DNA of 64,000 nucleotides from the NCBI GenBank assembly GCA_013397845.1, contig VZTG01004409.1, positions 327,287 through 391,286 on the forward strand. Direction: 5' to 3'. Both the position numbers and the translations under genes were made by a program. This DNA is from Melanocharis versteri. Lineage: Eukaryota; Chordata; Aves; Passeriformes; Melanocharitidae. This document shows, piece by piece, positions 1 to 13,699 of the stretch (positions within the stretch are counted from its first letter, which is position 1; the number at the start of each line of letters is the position of its first letter). A model generated the notes under the pieces. The model was not told the origin of the DNA, did no database searches, and worked only from the letters and a program-made list of their open reading frames with translations.

Positions 1-3000
1 TCTGTTTCCTGCTCTGGGTAGTGCATTTCCAGTTCCTCTTCCGTGCTTTCCTGGGCATCAAGTTTACTTTCACATCCTCTAACAGCACAGTTCTTGCCAC
101 TGGGCACTTCTGAAACAGACCCCACGATAACAGTGTCGGCCTTCATGATGTAGAGTTTTTCTGAGGAAGGAAAAAAGTAGTGCTGAGCATGGTGAACAGG
201 CACTGCTGCCCCAGAGACAGCTCTTTTTCATGCAACATTTTTATTAGGACTCTGGGCATTTCAGATCAAGTAGATTGAGCTTCCATGGGATTAAGCCACT
301 GAGCTAGAGGTGGGACCACAGTAGAAAGACAAAGCAGAAGAGGCAGAAGATATCCACAAGAATCTGTTAGAAGAAGCAACTAATTGGGATCTAGATATGA
401 AGAATCCAAGATTTATGCTCCTGCTGTTTCAAGAAACAGCACCATGTAACACAAACCTTTGGGTAAGGATCAGCACTGTACAGGAGTTCTGGGGTCTTAG
501 GACCTGCAAAGAAATTAGTTTCTTTCTAGCTGAGAATAAACTACAAAATTTTCTGAATCTTGGCTCCAACTTGTTGTCTTACTCCTTCACAGAAAGGTAA
601 ATAAGGCTTTTTCAATAGCTTGCAACACTGCACTTAATTCAGAAGGATGCTGCACATCAGACACTGTGGGTGAATTGCTTGGAGATATTTGGATATGGTA
701 AATCCATCACATTCGTCCCAATCCATCACTCACAGTAAAAACAGAAAGGGCATTTAGTAAGGAAAGGTCAGGTTTTGTGATACGAAAAATAACACCTTCA
801 AATAACCTCAGCATTGGGTTTTAGAAGCACTGCCAGAATGTCTCATGCAGATGGTGTCTCAGGTAACAGTTCTGCCTCTGTGAATGAGCTCCTTGCCTGG
901 CTTTATCTCTCACCTGTGCAATGGTCAAAGACTTAATGGGAACACATGGGAGACACATTTCAAGCCATTATTATGAAACCAGGGAAGAACATGAGAGCTA
1001 AGAACAATTCTCATTCAGTATTAGAGCATCATTTTCCAGCTCATATATTCAAATTTCTTCTGTAAAATTTACATCTTCTAAAATGAAAAGGAGGAAGAAG
1101 GGAATTTTCTGTCAAATTCATAGTGACTAAGACAAACATGAAAAAAATAAAGTGTTATATTCAAATGAATAGGTATTTTTGTGTCAAAGATCTGGAGATT
1201 CAGCCTAATCTTTGTTAGGAGATTTAGACATTTTGCAGTTTACTAGTAATCTTGGAATGACAGTATATGCCACGTTTGAAAATTTGAAAAAAATAAGACG
1301 ACAAAAGGAAAAAAAAAAGCAAGACTCACCAATTCTGTTATTTGTGTGGTCTCTGACTCGAGAATCCACAGGGCAATCTGGGGCATTCCCACTGCTCGGT
1401 GTCACATCAGTCACACTCCGATGAGGACTCTGTGGTTTTTCTGTGCTGGACCCCAAGTTATTGTTGGTTTCCAAAGGAAGGGTTCTGCCAATTAACTCCT
1501 CCTCTTCTGGCCCACTCTCAGCGGTCAGTATGATCTTCTGCCAATACAAACAGGAGAGCAGAAGTGGGGTGAGTGTAAAAACACTTTGGACATTGCAATA
1601 GGTCCACAGAATCCTCCTGTGGCAGTCAGGATAGCAGAATGTACTTCCCAGCACCACTGTCACAGGGAATGAAACATTCCAAAGTACCTAACAGGTGTGG
1701 GAACTTCAAACGAGGCTCCTGCATCGCTTAAGACCCTATTTCAAAACAGTGTTTCTAAGCTGAATTCACAGATTTCTGATGACATTTTCAGGAATGTACC
1801 TCATTTCCACTGAAGAAAATATGTTTTAGCTACCTCTTAGACTTTGCAAAGACTTATCATGCTCCTGTGAAAGAAAAGAACAAGCCAGAGGCTGAACTGA
1901 TTTAACTTCAAAATATAATTGCCTCAGCAGAACGTCAGGTAGAAGAAACAAGCTCAGACTACCTAACACTTGAAGAATTAATTACAAGCAGTTCTTTAAA
2001 AGAGGATCCGAAATCTGAGAGAGGCTAAAGGTCCTGCATCACAATTTTCTGGTGGTTCTGATCTTCTTCTCTGAGAAGACTCAGAGGAAAGAAAGAAAGA
2101 TTTTGAAATGTGCATTTTAAAACCCTTGCTCATGTCTCACTCACTATAGAGGCAAAAATGGAAGTTCCTCACAATTCAGGAATTAGCAATGACACACTGC
2201 AATTATGACAGCTGATTGCAAGCAGACTGACCAGAAAAAGTAGTATCTTGTATGTGTGCAGGTGCACAAAATCTAAAAGCAAACTCATTATAAACAAAAA
2301 AAAATTAACAGTCTAAAGAGTGGTTTAGCAGATCTGGACATTTAAAGATAACAAGCCTAATAAACTGAGAAGACTCAGAGGATGAAAGTGGCTGTAATTT
2401 CACTGACAGAGGGGAAATTAAACTGAGCTGTGACGATTTCAGCAGCGGAGGAACTGCTTTCTGCTGTTGCCATATTAACTGGTGTTTGTCCTGTTCATGT
2501 GCAAGCTGCACACCAGGAGCGTGTCCTGAAGGAATGCCCAAAGCCATGGTACCCATGTCACAGCCATGCCAAATCCTGCACAGGGAAGGGAACACGGAGG
2601 GAGACAGAGGAAAAGCACAAATCCTGTCTGTGTGACTGGAGCAGCAAGATAAAATGGGAATGGCACACGAAGTTCTCCCAGAAGGAAGAAAAGGCATGTT
2701 CATCTTGTGATTTCAGATCTTGTCCCGTGGAATGCACCACGGATGGCTTAACACAAAACCAAATCCCCTCACACGCAAGACTGGCAGCATCACATTATTT
2801 AACACCACATTAAACCCAGCTCAAGACATGAAAGTATCACATCCTAACACATCTCATCCCACCTAAAGGGTTACATATTGTAGAGGGAAGTCCAAACTAA
2901 AAGGCTGGCACTTTTTGGACGGGACATTTGAAAATAACATTATTTACTTTGTCATGAAAAGCGATCTGTTTTGGAATATTGTTCACACTCGCTGCACATT

Positions 3001-6000
3001 TGTTCACTAGATCAGAACCTGCAATGGAAAGTAAAAACATTATCAGAAGAAACCTCATACAATCACCAGAATGTTAATATACGCTCTGAAAAATCACCTA
3101 GCAATGTACTTCCTAAACCACCCCACTGCCCACCCCACATGCACGATGGTTTTCTGAAAACTAAGGGCACACTGAAATGACACTCCTGAGGTGAACCAGC
3201 AGCAGGTTGCTGCCAAGACTGTGAGATCCTGCTGTCCCCAAAGCCCTTGCATCACTGTCCCCACACCACAACTGGTATTTATCTTATGAAAAAGTGAACT
3301 GATGAAACTGTCTAGATAAGCACAAGACAAGCTTATTAAAAAGAAAAAAAAGTTACAAAAAAGTTAATAACTTTCTACTGGATTAACAAGTTAGGTCAGT
3401 TCATCATATGGTCAGATGATTATTAAGGGGGTGGGATTTTATTCATAGTTTCATTAAAGATCCCAGGGAACACTGGGGAAAGAAGAGAGGTGAGAAGGAG
3501 GGACAGTACATCATTCTGTAGCACCATGAAGGTAGATGGGCTCAGACCTACTGTCCAATTTCACCCTGATGTGCTGTAACCTTTATTTTCAGAGCATCAG
3601 CTCTGTAATGCTACACAGTAACCGTTTCTATTGTGTAAGGCAAGTGAGGGAGAAAAAATTCCATTTTGAGAAAATTAAGCTGCACACAAGAGGCTTTAAA
3701 TTGTATTCCTGAATGAATGAGTATAAAAAGCTCTGCTGTGTGGCGAGTAGGAGAATCTGACACAACAGAGAATAGATCTGTCAGTGGCAGTGGAATTGCT
3801 GAGAGTGGATCAGCTAAATGGGTAAAATGTTTGCACTTTATGGGATCTGGACAGGTTTCTTTCTGAACATGTCTCCCGTATTTGACTGTCCCGAAATCAG
3901 CCGGGCATTTTCCAGCACTGACACTGACCCAGCCCTTCAGCCACCGTGGGAACAAAGTGCCATCTGGTGGCCCCTAGTCACATCCAGCGTGTGCCCTGCC
4001 CGCTCAGGAGGAACAGGACTGGCCTCCTGCATGGCAGCAGAGACACACATGTGACATGAGAAACTTCCACTTTTGAAATTAAAGTTCTATAAGATAAAAT
4101 CTCACGTGAAGCTATCCACTTATTCTTCAGACATAAGGATGACACTGCTGGCCCATCAGTCACTCACCTGGAGATCTGAGCACGTATTTGTGTGCGATGA
4201 CCGAATGCAGATGTGCTGATAAAAGAAACCTTTCATTTAGTCAAATTCACCACGGAGCCTGAAGGGTCTAACAGCTTCACCACACCCACAGATCTACAAC
4301 CAGCCTACAACGTGCACATCCTGCTTTCTATAAAAGAGGGAATGTGGTTTTGCAGGCACACCCCACATGTAACTCTAGGCAAAGCTATGAGGAGTCAGTG
4401 TCAGTAAAAATCACCCTTCCTCTCATGCTCAGAGCCCAATCCTGTTCCCAGAACCAAAAACTACTCACACAACACTTCAGGTATCATTTAATACTATTAT
4501 CTGTGCTGAGAGAAGAAACAGCTAGTTACCCTTTCCCCACTTGTAGGTCACCCACCCTCTTCCCTTCATAAATTCCCAGCTGCTTCCATCTTTTTTGCTT
4601 TCCAGCGTCCTGCATGAGCAGCTTGCCTTAAACCCTTATCTGGCCTGTAGAGAACATTCTCTTCCCCAATGATCTCCACAAATATTCCCTTATTTGAGCT
4701 TCCCATTTGGCTTATACTGGCAGATCAAACAGCACATCATGTGTTACAGCTTGAAAAACTCACACTTTCTTCTGAGGACGAGGATCCGCTTCTTGCAAAC
4801 CTTCCATTTCCAAAATATCAGCATGCCCCCAAGAAGCACTGTCACAGAGAGAACCACTGCCCAAAGCACTAAACCTACAGCACAGAGATGGAGCACAGGA
4901 CAGGCTGAGAAAAGGCAGAGGGGAAACCCTGAGTAGACCTATGTGTTTGAATATAGGACCATAGACACAATTTCACAAGTCAGAGGGGATTTGCAGGAAG
5001 TTCCCACATAAAAATTGTGTTTACCAAAGATACTTCCAAATAAAAAGTGCTAGAGAGAGTAAATGTTGTGTCTTTGTTACCTCCTGTTGTCATCTTCCCC
5101 TTGGCTGAGGTGGGAGAGGTGCCTGCCTGAGCTTTCTCCTCAGGAGTTGAACTGGGATTTTCAGTTGTTGTGACACTTAAAAGGTCACCACTAGCAGAGG
5201 TCTCCAGGTTCTCCTTAAACATCCTCAGGTCAGAGTTATTTGTTTCATTGCTGAATCTCATGGACAAAGTACTTGGGGTGAGGTAAGTGGGCAACTGGTC
5301 CAGGCAAACTTGATCATGGGTGGCATTTCCTTTCCTTAGCGTTACTTTGTTCAGCTTGGCACAGCTGGGAAAGAAAAAGAATAGGTATCATTGCCACGGT
5401 ACAAGGTGTAAGTGTTTTCCCTGTGACAAACATCCCCTTTGTTGTTTTTGTACCACCCACAATTATTGCTTTCGGTGTAAAAGTCATTAACCCTCTTCTC
5501 ACCCCTGTGGCATTAATTCTTGGCCTGGATGCAAAGCTGCTACTCACAGAGGTGTGCAATGCCACTGTAATTAATAAACTAAAAATGAGGCAAGTAGGAT
5601 TCCTTCCTTCCCTTGTTCCTCCAGCCCAGATCTGTGCAACAGGTACAAGGAGAGGCCTTCAAACCTCTGCACATGAGCCCAAAGCAATTCCCTTGCTTCC
5701 AAGATAAATTTGTATACTTTGCACCAGAAGTGACATATCCTATTTCAGTCCCATTAAAGAAGCACAGACTTACTTGGTGTGGGGTTTGCAGATGTCTGTG
5801 CTGGAGTTTTGATCAGAGAAGGTCCCAGGAGGGCACTCTTCACAAGTGACATCATTTGTTGAGGTGCCTGAATAAAAATAATGACTGAGGACTGACCAAA
5901 TCAAACGCATCAGGTCCAGGCCTATGGCCAGGAGCAGGAAAGCTATACTGGACAGGCAGGAATTGCTACCCCTGATCTTGACTCCAAACCCAGGCTTGCA

Positions 6001-9000
6001 AGCAGAGTGGTGCTGGCAGCGTGTGCAGGTGTTCTCCACGGTCATGCGGCAGAACAGGCCCGGCCGGCACTCGCACACGCGGCTGGAGTGGAAGGAGCAG
6101 GGCTGCTTCTCCACAAGGTCGGGGTCTGTGGGCAAGAAACAGATGCAGTGACAAAGGATCATCTTGCAAGGGAAACGCAAAGCGGGGCCAAAGCTGAACA
6201 ACGCCAGTTTTAAGGCTCAGAAAGCAGAAAAAGGTGCTGTCCTGCTTCATGATCACAGACTGGTTTGGGTTGAAGATGAGCTTAACACTGATCTCACTCC
6301 ACCCACTGCCAAGGGCAGGGACACCTTCCACCATCCCAGTTGCTCCAAGCCTTGTTCAACCTGTCCTCGAACACTTCCAGGGATGGGGCAGCCCCAGCTT
6401 CTCTGGGCAAGCTGTGCCAGGGCCTCCCCACCCTCGCAGGGGAAGTACTTCTTCCTAGTAGCTAATCGAAACCTGCCCTCTTTCAGTTTAAAGCCATATG
6501 ATGGTAATTTAAGTCATGAATAATTAGAGAAGCCTGTAAATGATGGCTCATATTACAAGACAGAAAGCAGAAAGCAGAAATCAGATTGGGATAGCATCGG
6601 AGGAGAGAATTTTTAGGTAGTCCCAGGTCCCACAGGAAGTAACATGGATTACGTGCAAGGTGACATTGTGCTGTCTAACTCAGTAACCAAGGATGGATAA
6701 TTTTGCTGTGGAAATTCTAAAAGAATAAAATACAAATTAAGTGTAAATAAAATACACAGAGAGACAATGTAACTGTGAGGTATGTGTGGGGAAAAGCAAA
6801 CCTTTTGAGCATGACACACAGGCATCACATCGTGGCTTTTGGAATTCATTGTTCAAATATTGATCAGGTCCACATGTCATGCAGTCTTCAGCTGGATCCC
6901 GAGGACATGCTTCCTTTTTAGCATAGCCTGGAGAAAAAAAGAGCAAAATATGCAAGACACCTATCCAGAATGGGCAGAAAACCACACTGAAATGTTCTTG
7001 CCTGCTTTTTTACCTGTTAGACACCATTGCCACAGTCTTCTCTTAGTCATTTGGTTTCTCTAGGACACTCTTGCCTTTCCCATTCAAGTGTTAAGGTACA
7101 GGGCCAGGACATAATCCCAGCTGGAATGGACTGCTGTGGAATGGGCAGATGGCAAGTCATTTGCTGACAGAAAAGAGAACCAAGTCTCCATGAGGGCCAT
7201 TGTCCTGCCAGGGAACTGAGTTTCATGTTTCCTTCTTTCCTTCCTTTGATTAAAAGGACTTTTAGAAAAGCTCCTCTTTCTTCGCAGTGAGCAGCTGAGT
7301 TAGTAGCAGATATGAACAGATTATTGCTTGAAGGAGTAGTGGATGATTAAGATGAAAAAGGATTCTTACAGCTTTTATTGTGGAGGAGTCCAGGACTGAC
7401 ATGAAGATGTAGTGTTAAAGAATCAGCAAAGGTGAACTGATGGATACTGGTGGCTCATTATAGCCTGGTATAATTCAGATCTCTGCTTCTCACCCAGCCT
7501 CACTATGACATCCCTCACTACAGGAGCTTTGGCAAAGTATGGTTTTGAAGAAGAAAAGAGCTTTTCTTGGGACTGGCAAAGTCACATCCCCACCCATTTT
7601 TTCTTTTACTGGACAATTTTCTCCATCCCTTGCTCTGGTTTACATATACAACTTCTGAAGGACTCTAGTGGTGTGGCCAGCAGTACAGGATGTCCCAGTG
7701 GGAATCCTGAAGGAACTGGATGCAAATGCTGGCAATCAAACATTAAAGCCCTCTGTATCATCAGAACACAAATACAGGTCAGAAATTTCCTTTAAGAAAA
7801 AGGAAAGAAAAAGATTTCTGCGAGAAGATACAGATGGTGGTGAAGTACCACAAAATGCCCACCCACTGAGGGGGTTTTGGCTAATAGGGTCGGTTTCACA
7901 CATTTCCAGAACTCTTGTCTCACCAGGGTGTTTCCTGGTGCTGACCTCATGTGCCTCTGAGTCTCACCCAGCTTCTAGCACAGCTCACTATGTCCCCTGA
8001 CGAGGGCCTGTTCCCTCCCTCGTGTGAGACACTCTCTAAACTGTTGTGACTATGAGAATAATGTCAGATTTTCCATACCTTCATTTTATGCTTTTTATCT
8101 CTGAGAAGAAACCCATTTAGCCTAATTTCACTGTGCTAATTCACACCAAGGGGCAAATTTGAAATTAATTCTTTGACCTGGCTACTTCAGTGTCAAGTGA
8201 AGTGACAAAAGCGCATATAAATCCTATCACATTATCTGTTTGCATGCAGAATACACAGGAGCAGGAGAGTGGAGAAGAGATTCACATCTGGAGCCACGTT
8301 AGACAGTGATTCATGAAACTGCCCTTTTCTTCATGGACAAGATACGACTCTGCAGATACACAGGCTTCATACTGTCTCTGTGAGAAGGGTTCCATGGAAT
8401 ATGACTGAATTATAAACTTACCTGAGGGACACTGGTAACAGCAGCTTTGTGAAGTTTCATCATAGAACCAATTCTCTAGTGTATCACAGGAATGAGGTGG
8501 AGTTAATGATGTCTAGAAATTGAAAGAGACAAAAGACACAATTAGAAAAAACTGATTCTATACTAGAACAGATCTCAATGCCTGTCTCAAGCAATGGCAG
8601 CTGCAGGTGGTAAGGAAAAACCCACAGTTTTTTGAAAATTCCAGTATCCCCAAAGCAACTAAATTATTGTCTGCATTTCCTTTAGAAACATTGCAGCAGT
8701 TAGCAAATAAAAAAAGGATAAAAATTACTGTCCTAAAATGATTTCATGCTAATTGCAGCGAGGATTTTTTAGGGAAAGGAACAAAATCCCTAACATCTGT
8801 AACAGATTTTCAGCTCTGTGTGCACTGGAGTAAGAGGTGATACTGTATTCATCATCACCTAAATCCACATAGGTTTGGTGCAATCCACAGAGGTCATTCC
8901 TGTTTGCAGCATACATGTTTTCTGTTACTTACACAGTCATAATGTTTGAATTTAGCAACCTAAGTGTCTATTATAAACCAATAAATTATTTTACTTATCA

Positions 9001-12000
9001 TTTAGGGACAAATACTACAAGAGGATTTTGCCTTGAAAAGAATGCTGCAAATACTCACACAATGAAGCCCGCATTCAAAAAACTGATCCCACTTCTGTTG
9101 TGAGTGAAGGTTTTCAGAAGTAACCTTTCATCACTACATAAGCAATATTTTAGTTGAAAAAAACCACCATAAAATAGTTTTGATATTAGCTTACAAAACG
9201 AGACACAGCTACAACTTGTAACAAGAAGCACATAATAAGACCTAATTTTAGTATGGCTGGGCCACTACATGCTCTGGGAAATTACAGTGCTACAAGTGTT
9301 CTGGTGAGAAAATCTGATTTTTGAATTTGGTATCTCCCTTAAGAATCCCCTAAAAATCTTGTTATCTGAATTTCATTTTCAGTATTTACTAGAAGGTATG
9401 AACAGTGATTTTTTTTTTTTTTTTAAGAATTGATAAGTAGATTCCCCAGAGATTTTCCCACACAGTACTGGCAGAGCAGTTAAATATTTCAGAAACTCTA
9501 CATCTCACTTTCTACCCATGAATTTCCCACTGGTCTTTGAAACAATACTTGCTGTTGCCTGCTGCCTTTGGGCGCTGTGCAGAATCTCACTACATAACTA
9601 ATTTTAATTTCACAGTCTGTTCTCCTGTTTAACATCCACAAAACACAGAAATTATTTCACTTCCATTAGAAAACAGGAACTTTCAGTCAAGGAGGAAATT
9701 AACAGAATGACAAGAAATAGAAACATATTGAAAGCATTAAATTTCACCGAGGTCCATTAACAGAACTGAGAACTCTGACCTGTCTCTGCACTGTGACCTC
9801 TGCGCTTCCCTACAAGCACAGTTTGTAGCTGACTGCAGAGGCAAGAGCAGGTGTTTCTGCCTGCTCAGCCTGACTCAAACCACGTTTACAAAGGTGCACT
9901 CGGTGTTTTCCTGCTCTGAGGAGGAAGCCCTAGGCTGGAGGAGAAGGAAGTGGTATCTCCTCACGCCTGTGTGCAGGGATGCCCTGGCCACGCAGGCACT
10001 CCGAGCAGGAAATGACCAGTCACCACACAAAAGGTCAGTCGTGAGTTACTTAGTGAATCAACTGTTTCTATAAAGAAAATTTAAGAAACAATAGCATCCT
10101 GGCTGTAGCTAAGTCAGCCTGGATTAGTTTCTCTGCAAAAGCTGTGGAAAGTCACCACAAATACCTAATTTTCTCTTCCTGGTTCTCCTGGGCAACCAAC
10201 TCTGGCTGCAAAGGGAGCTGAATTTTAAACAAGGGTGTAAACCCTTGAATTATTGAATTACTTATGCAGCACGTAAGCTTACAGCTTATTTAATTGTCCA
10301 TTTTGGGGTTTAAATAAAAGAATTGCATCCATGTAAAAATGTGAGAGAACAGCTTTTTAAAAAGTTACCTTGCCAAATATGTGAAAATCAGGCGTTTAGT
10401 GTTAGATTCTGCTCCTGTTTACAGCAGTGCACATTCTGAATTTGACCTGATGGTAGTGCAGTGATAAATCACTGCGTGCACTAGGCCTACAAACTAAACA
10501 AATTATGCAGATATACATATGAGAGAGTACTCAACCTTATTTTCCCCCTTTCCACGGGAGGGCAGCTCTGCACTACAGCCACCTACATCATACATGTCAT
10601 CCGTGGCTCCTCAACAAACGCTGCTCTCACGTGTCCAGCTGCAAGCACAGCTTTGTAGCCACCTGTACTGGTACTGAGCCAAACCCAAGGTGCTCTGCTG
10701 TGAAAGGAATTCATTTTAACAAACCACGACAGGATGCCTCTGACTGAGAAACCACCTTCTTAAGACCCCACCGCTTCTAATCCATAAGCAAAATGCCTGT
10801 AAGTCACCATTTATTCAGTAGAGGTGTTTCATGAGTATAAAAATTAGTATAGATCCTTTCAGTGACTAGTAATGTTCATGTCAATGCTCAGCATCAGTCA
10901 CCATGCCCCCATTCTTGTCATCTTTTTCCCTGTAAATTCTAAAGCTGTTTGACTCCTAATGTGACCTGTAACAGCCACACGATGATGCAAAGTTCTGCTC
11001 TTAACTCAGCAGGAAGTTTGGTCCCCAGCATTCTCTGTGGGGTCAATGAAGAAATAGTAGTTTCATTGCAATAACATCTGCTATTGTCATTAGAACTTAG
11101 ACTTCTGTTTGTTAATGTGTATGATAAAAAAGCACTTTAACATTCAAGGAAGAGCACAGACGTATTGGAGTAAGGCATCTGGCTGTGGTGGACAGCATGT
11201 CTTTATCCTTCTCTCTGACTTTCTCTTCAAACAAAGGTTTTGGATTTAGCAGGAGCTGGAATACATCTTGTGAAGGAAAGGTGACAATTCCTATCCTGCT
11301 TGGACTGCTCTGTGACGGTCTGCACAGGGATGCACTGATTTAGAGCTTTCCGTGACCCAGCAAGTCAACTTATTTTTTTTTCTCTTTTCTGCATGCATTG
11401 CAGATCAAGAACCAATTAAATAAAGCAAACATATAGATCAGAAGTATTTCGGTTTTTCAACGCTTGCTTGAGAGAATTTGTTTTAGAAAATAGGCTTTTT
11501 ATAGCTCTTCTCACTTTCCTTATTTCTACAAAAATATTTGCTATTCCAATTTAAATAATGGCAGTTGTAAAGGTGGTGCTGAATTCAGTGGGCTACTCTG
11601 CAATTCAGTCAGGACAAGGTTTGACTCATTTATTTATGGTCTTTTGAACTCATAGAGAAAAACTGATTGTGAGGCAGAGTAAGAAATCGGCTTGCTACAA
11701 ATGAGCTGTAAGCCAGGAAGAAAGCATGTTACCGTAAAAAAAAAAATCTACCAGCAGTGGCTATTCTAGAACTGACTAATACTGCAGCGAAACAGTTAAC
11801 TGTCTGTCAAGCTTCTATCCAAATTCTGACAGTGCAGAAAAAGCTGATAATCTGCAGCTTCAAGTAGTAAACCTTCATTTGCCTGATAATAAAGACATTA
11901 GCTACAAGTGAGAGTTCTCTGAATATAAAAAGAAACAAAACCCAAACTGTGGAATGAGGTTAGATGGAACATAGTTTAAAAATATGACCAGTGAGCAGTG

Positions 12001-13621
12001 ACTTGCTCACATTAGACAGTATCACTTGTACTCCACTAGCAGTAAGAGCAAGTATTGCTGTGAGAGAGGCAGTGCAGAAGGAGAGTGCAAAGACAGTTTC
12101 TTATCCCAGCGATGTCTGTGTATTTATTCCAGGTAACTGATAATTTTACAGTGAGTCTGAATATTGACAATTAGTATCAGAAAACCAAATTTTCTCTCTG
12201 CCCCATTCGTTTTGTGAACAAACCACCAAAAGTGATGCCAAAGAGAAAAAGTATCATCTTTTTGTTTCAATTGGCTTTCCTCCTAAAAGTGGCATTCAGC
12301 ACACTGGACAAGCTTATCTGAATGCCCTCCCAAATATTCCTCTGGTGAGCAAGGATTACAGACTCCTATCCCACAGAACACTTATCCCTCTGTATTTCAG
12401 GAAGGAGACAGTGGCAGGACAGATAACCTGGGAAAAGTCAAGCAAACTTGCAATGGGGGAGGGGAATTTACAACTAAAGACACGAGAGCAAACTCCTACT
12501 CTTACCAAAAGAACCAGGAGGATCTTTTTCAAACGTCTATGAAGAGGGTACAGGACTTGGTTATTTTCAAAGATCTAACTGGAGTCAGTGTCTTGTAAAA
12601 AAATCTGACAGTCCAAGTGATGTGCTGTATTCTTCTGTTGCTGTGTACAGACAGGTGCCTTAGGCCAATATATGCTTGTATTTCCACTGTAAGGGAAAAT
12701 GGCTCATTTCTGATCCAACACTCCATGCAATTACTCACCCACTTAACTTTACCTGTGCAGTCTCTCTGTGCCTGACCTTTTTTTTTATGTGTATTTTTAA
12801 GTGTCAGTCAGGGAAATCACCTGGATTTATGCCAGGTGCTGAGGGCTCATTGCCATGTGATCCACAGGAGGGGGTAAGTGGCAGTGTGGGGGTGGAAGCA
12901 AACCCACAAGAGCTGATATGATCAGAACAGGGAGCTGGTGTGCATCTACAGCATCAGCTGAGTGCAGCTAGTGGGCTGTGTCTATTTAAAGTGATTTTTG
13001 ATTCAGAAATAATAGTGGATTAATGAGGAAGTGAGTGTAAGTAGGGTGGGGGGTGTAAAGAGAAAGGTCTATTATTGTTTAGCCTCTACACCTTTCAATT
13101 TGCCCCTCCTGACTTGCATCAGCAGACTGGGCAGCAGCCCTCTGAACCAAGCTCTGCAAGGAACGTGCCTGTCACTGAGCATGCAGGCAAAAATAAAAGC
13201 TCCCCACCCATATCAATCCTTTCCTCACTCCCTAGCTGTGATGAGCCTGGAGCTGCAGCAGCTCTAGCAGTGCCAACGAGATGCAGATCATAGCTCATAT
13301 CCCATGCTCCTGCCTGTAAAGATCCCAGACAGGACAAACTCTCCTGGCTGCTCTGCTTCACACCTTTATCTCCTGAGAGCTCTGCTCACCAACTTTGTTC
13401 CCCTGTGTTGCACAAACCCTGCTGCTGTGGACACCCACCCCAACAGCCAGCTGAAGGACAGGATGGCCCTGCAGCCCCAGGTGCCTCCAGACCTCACCAG
13501 GCTCCTCCATCCTGAGGAGCTGCAGGATCCTGCTGTCCCCCTGCCTTACCTGTGGGGCTGTCTGGACGTCCTGGAGAAGCAGCAGGAGCCACAGTCCCAG
13601 AGGCAGGCTGCAGGCAGCCAT
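1..13621 (-). CDS. TNFRSF8: TNF receptor superfamily member 8 (CD30), 3' end cut off by window
   Basis: Type I membrane receptor for CD30 ligand on activated lymphocytes, signalling through TRAF adaptors. Coding exons in transcript order: 13550-13621 (signal peptide, 24 residues), 8422-8512, 6802-6927, 5970-6125, 5774-5867, 5081-5364, 4764-4904, 4168-4229, 1330-1537 and 1-160 (partial). Phases agree at every junction, giving about 464 visible residues. Exons 2-5 encode Cys-rich TNFR repeats, exon 6 a Ser/Thr-rich stalk, exon 7 the membrane helix, and exons 8-10 the tail. Identity rests on the Cys-rich pattern and on the near-identical tail stretch YIMKADTVIVG followed by HYPEQET. Only one set of Cys-rich repeats is present. 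Human CD30 carries a duplicated set and the mouse form, as I remember it, is likewise single. The stop codon lies outside the window. The acceptor of exon 8 is uncertain and is listed separately. Confidence 0.93.
3..17 (-). other. TNFRSF8: TRAF-binding motif PEQET in the CD30 tail
   Basis: The codons for PEQET are the last complete ones before the window edge, inside the final visible exon (1-160). The flanking HY upstream also matches human CD30. The motif fits the PxQxT class bound by the TRAF2 MATH domain, so the bird receptor probably keeps TRAF recruitment. Only the motif is seen; binding is inferred from the family. Confidence 0.85.
4168..4229 (-). CDS. TNFRSF8: CD30 juxtamembrane exon with ambiguous acceptor
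   Basis: The donor after 4168 (CAG/GTGAGTG) is strong. The translated HICIRSSHTNTCSDLQ aligns with the juxtamembrane HLCYPVQTSQ region of human CD30 and runs in frame into the next exon at 1537. The acceptor with the best pyrimidine tract would start the exon at 4215. Joined to the GTGAGT donor of the preceding exon, that choice shifts the frame and leads to an early stop in the next exon. Starting at 4229, after a weaker GAAAG acceptor, keeps the frame open. The 4229 start is therefore chosen on phase alone. Confidence 0.55.
4764..4904 (-). CDS. TNFRSF8: CD30 transmembrane exon
   Basis: This exon encodes a hydrophobic helix (LVLWAVVLSVTVLLGGMLIF) followed by a basic stop-transfer stretch (KWKVCKKRILVLRRK). 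That places it at the membrane crossing. Two acceptors in the same frame are possible: 4904 after a good polypyrimidine tract, or 4874, which would drop ten residues. The donor is most likely at 4763-4762 (GTGAGT), ending the exon in phase 1. A weaker GT lies two bases earlier and would end it at 4766. Confidence 0.8.
6250..6496 (-). mobile_element. CR1 LINE 3' fragment in CD30 intron 3
   Basis: The reverse complement reads as the familiar 3' tail of avian CR1: GAGGCCCTGGCACAG, a CAGAGAAGCTG block, CCCCATCCCTGGAAGTGTTC and an AAGGTGTCCCTGCCC block in the right order. It is 5'-truncated and diverged, so it is a dead copy. It lies between CD30 exons 3 and 4 in the gene's own orientation. Confidence 0.85.
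8513..13549 (-). other. TNFRSF8: CD30 intron 1, no further gene seen
   Basis: The stretch between the signal-peptide exon and the first Cys-rich exon is AT-rich. It holds a short poly-T run at about 9411-9424. I see no additional coding exon, RNA gene or clear repeat in it. Confidence 0.6.
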
Positions 13622-13699
13622 CTGAGCTGGTGTTAAATGTCCCTGGCTCCCAGCATTGCAGGTGAGACAGACAGGTTGTTCCTTCTGGAGGCTGAGACC

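Noticed and set aside
1205..1663. Single 152-codon frame that seems to begin with its own Met upstream of CD30 tail sequence
   Set aside because: Only 1330-1537 is exon; the upstream part is intron before a TATTGGCAG acceptor and the downstream part follows a GTGAGT donor.
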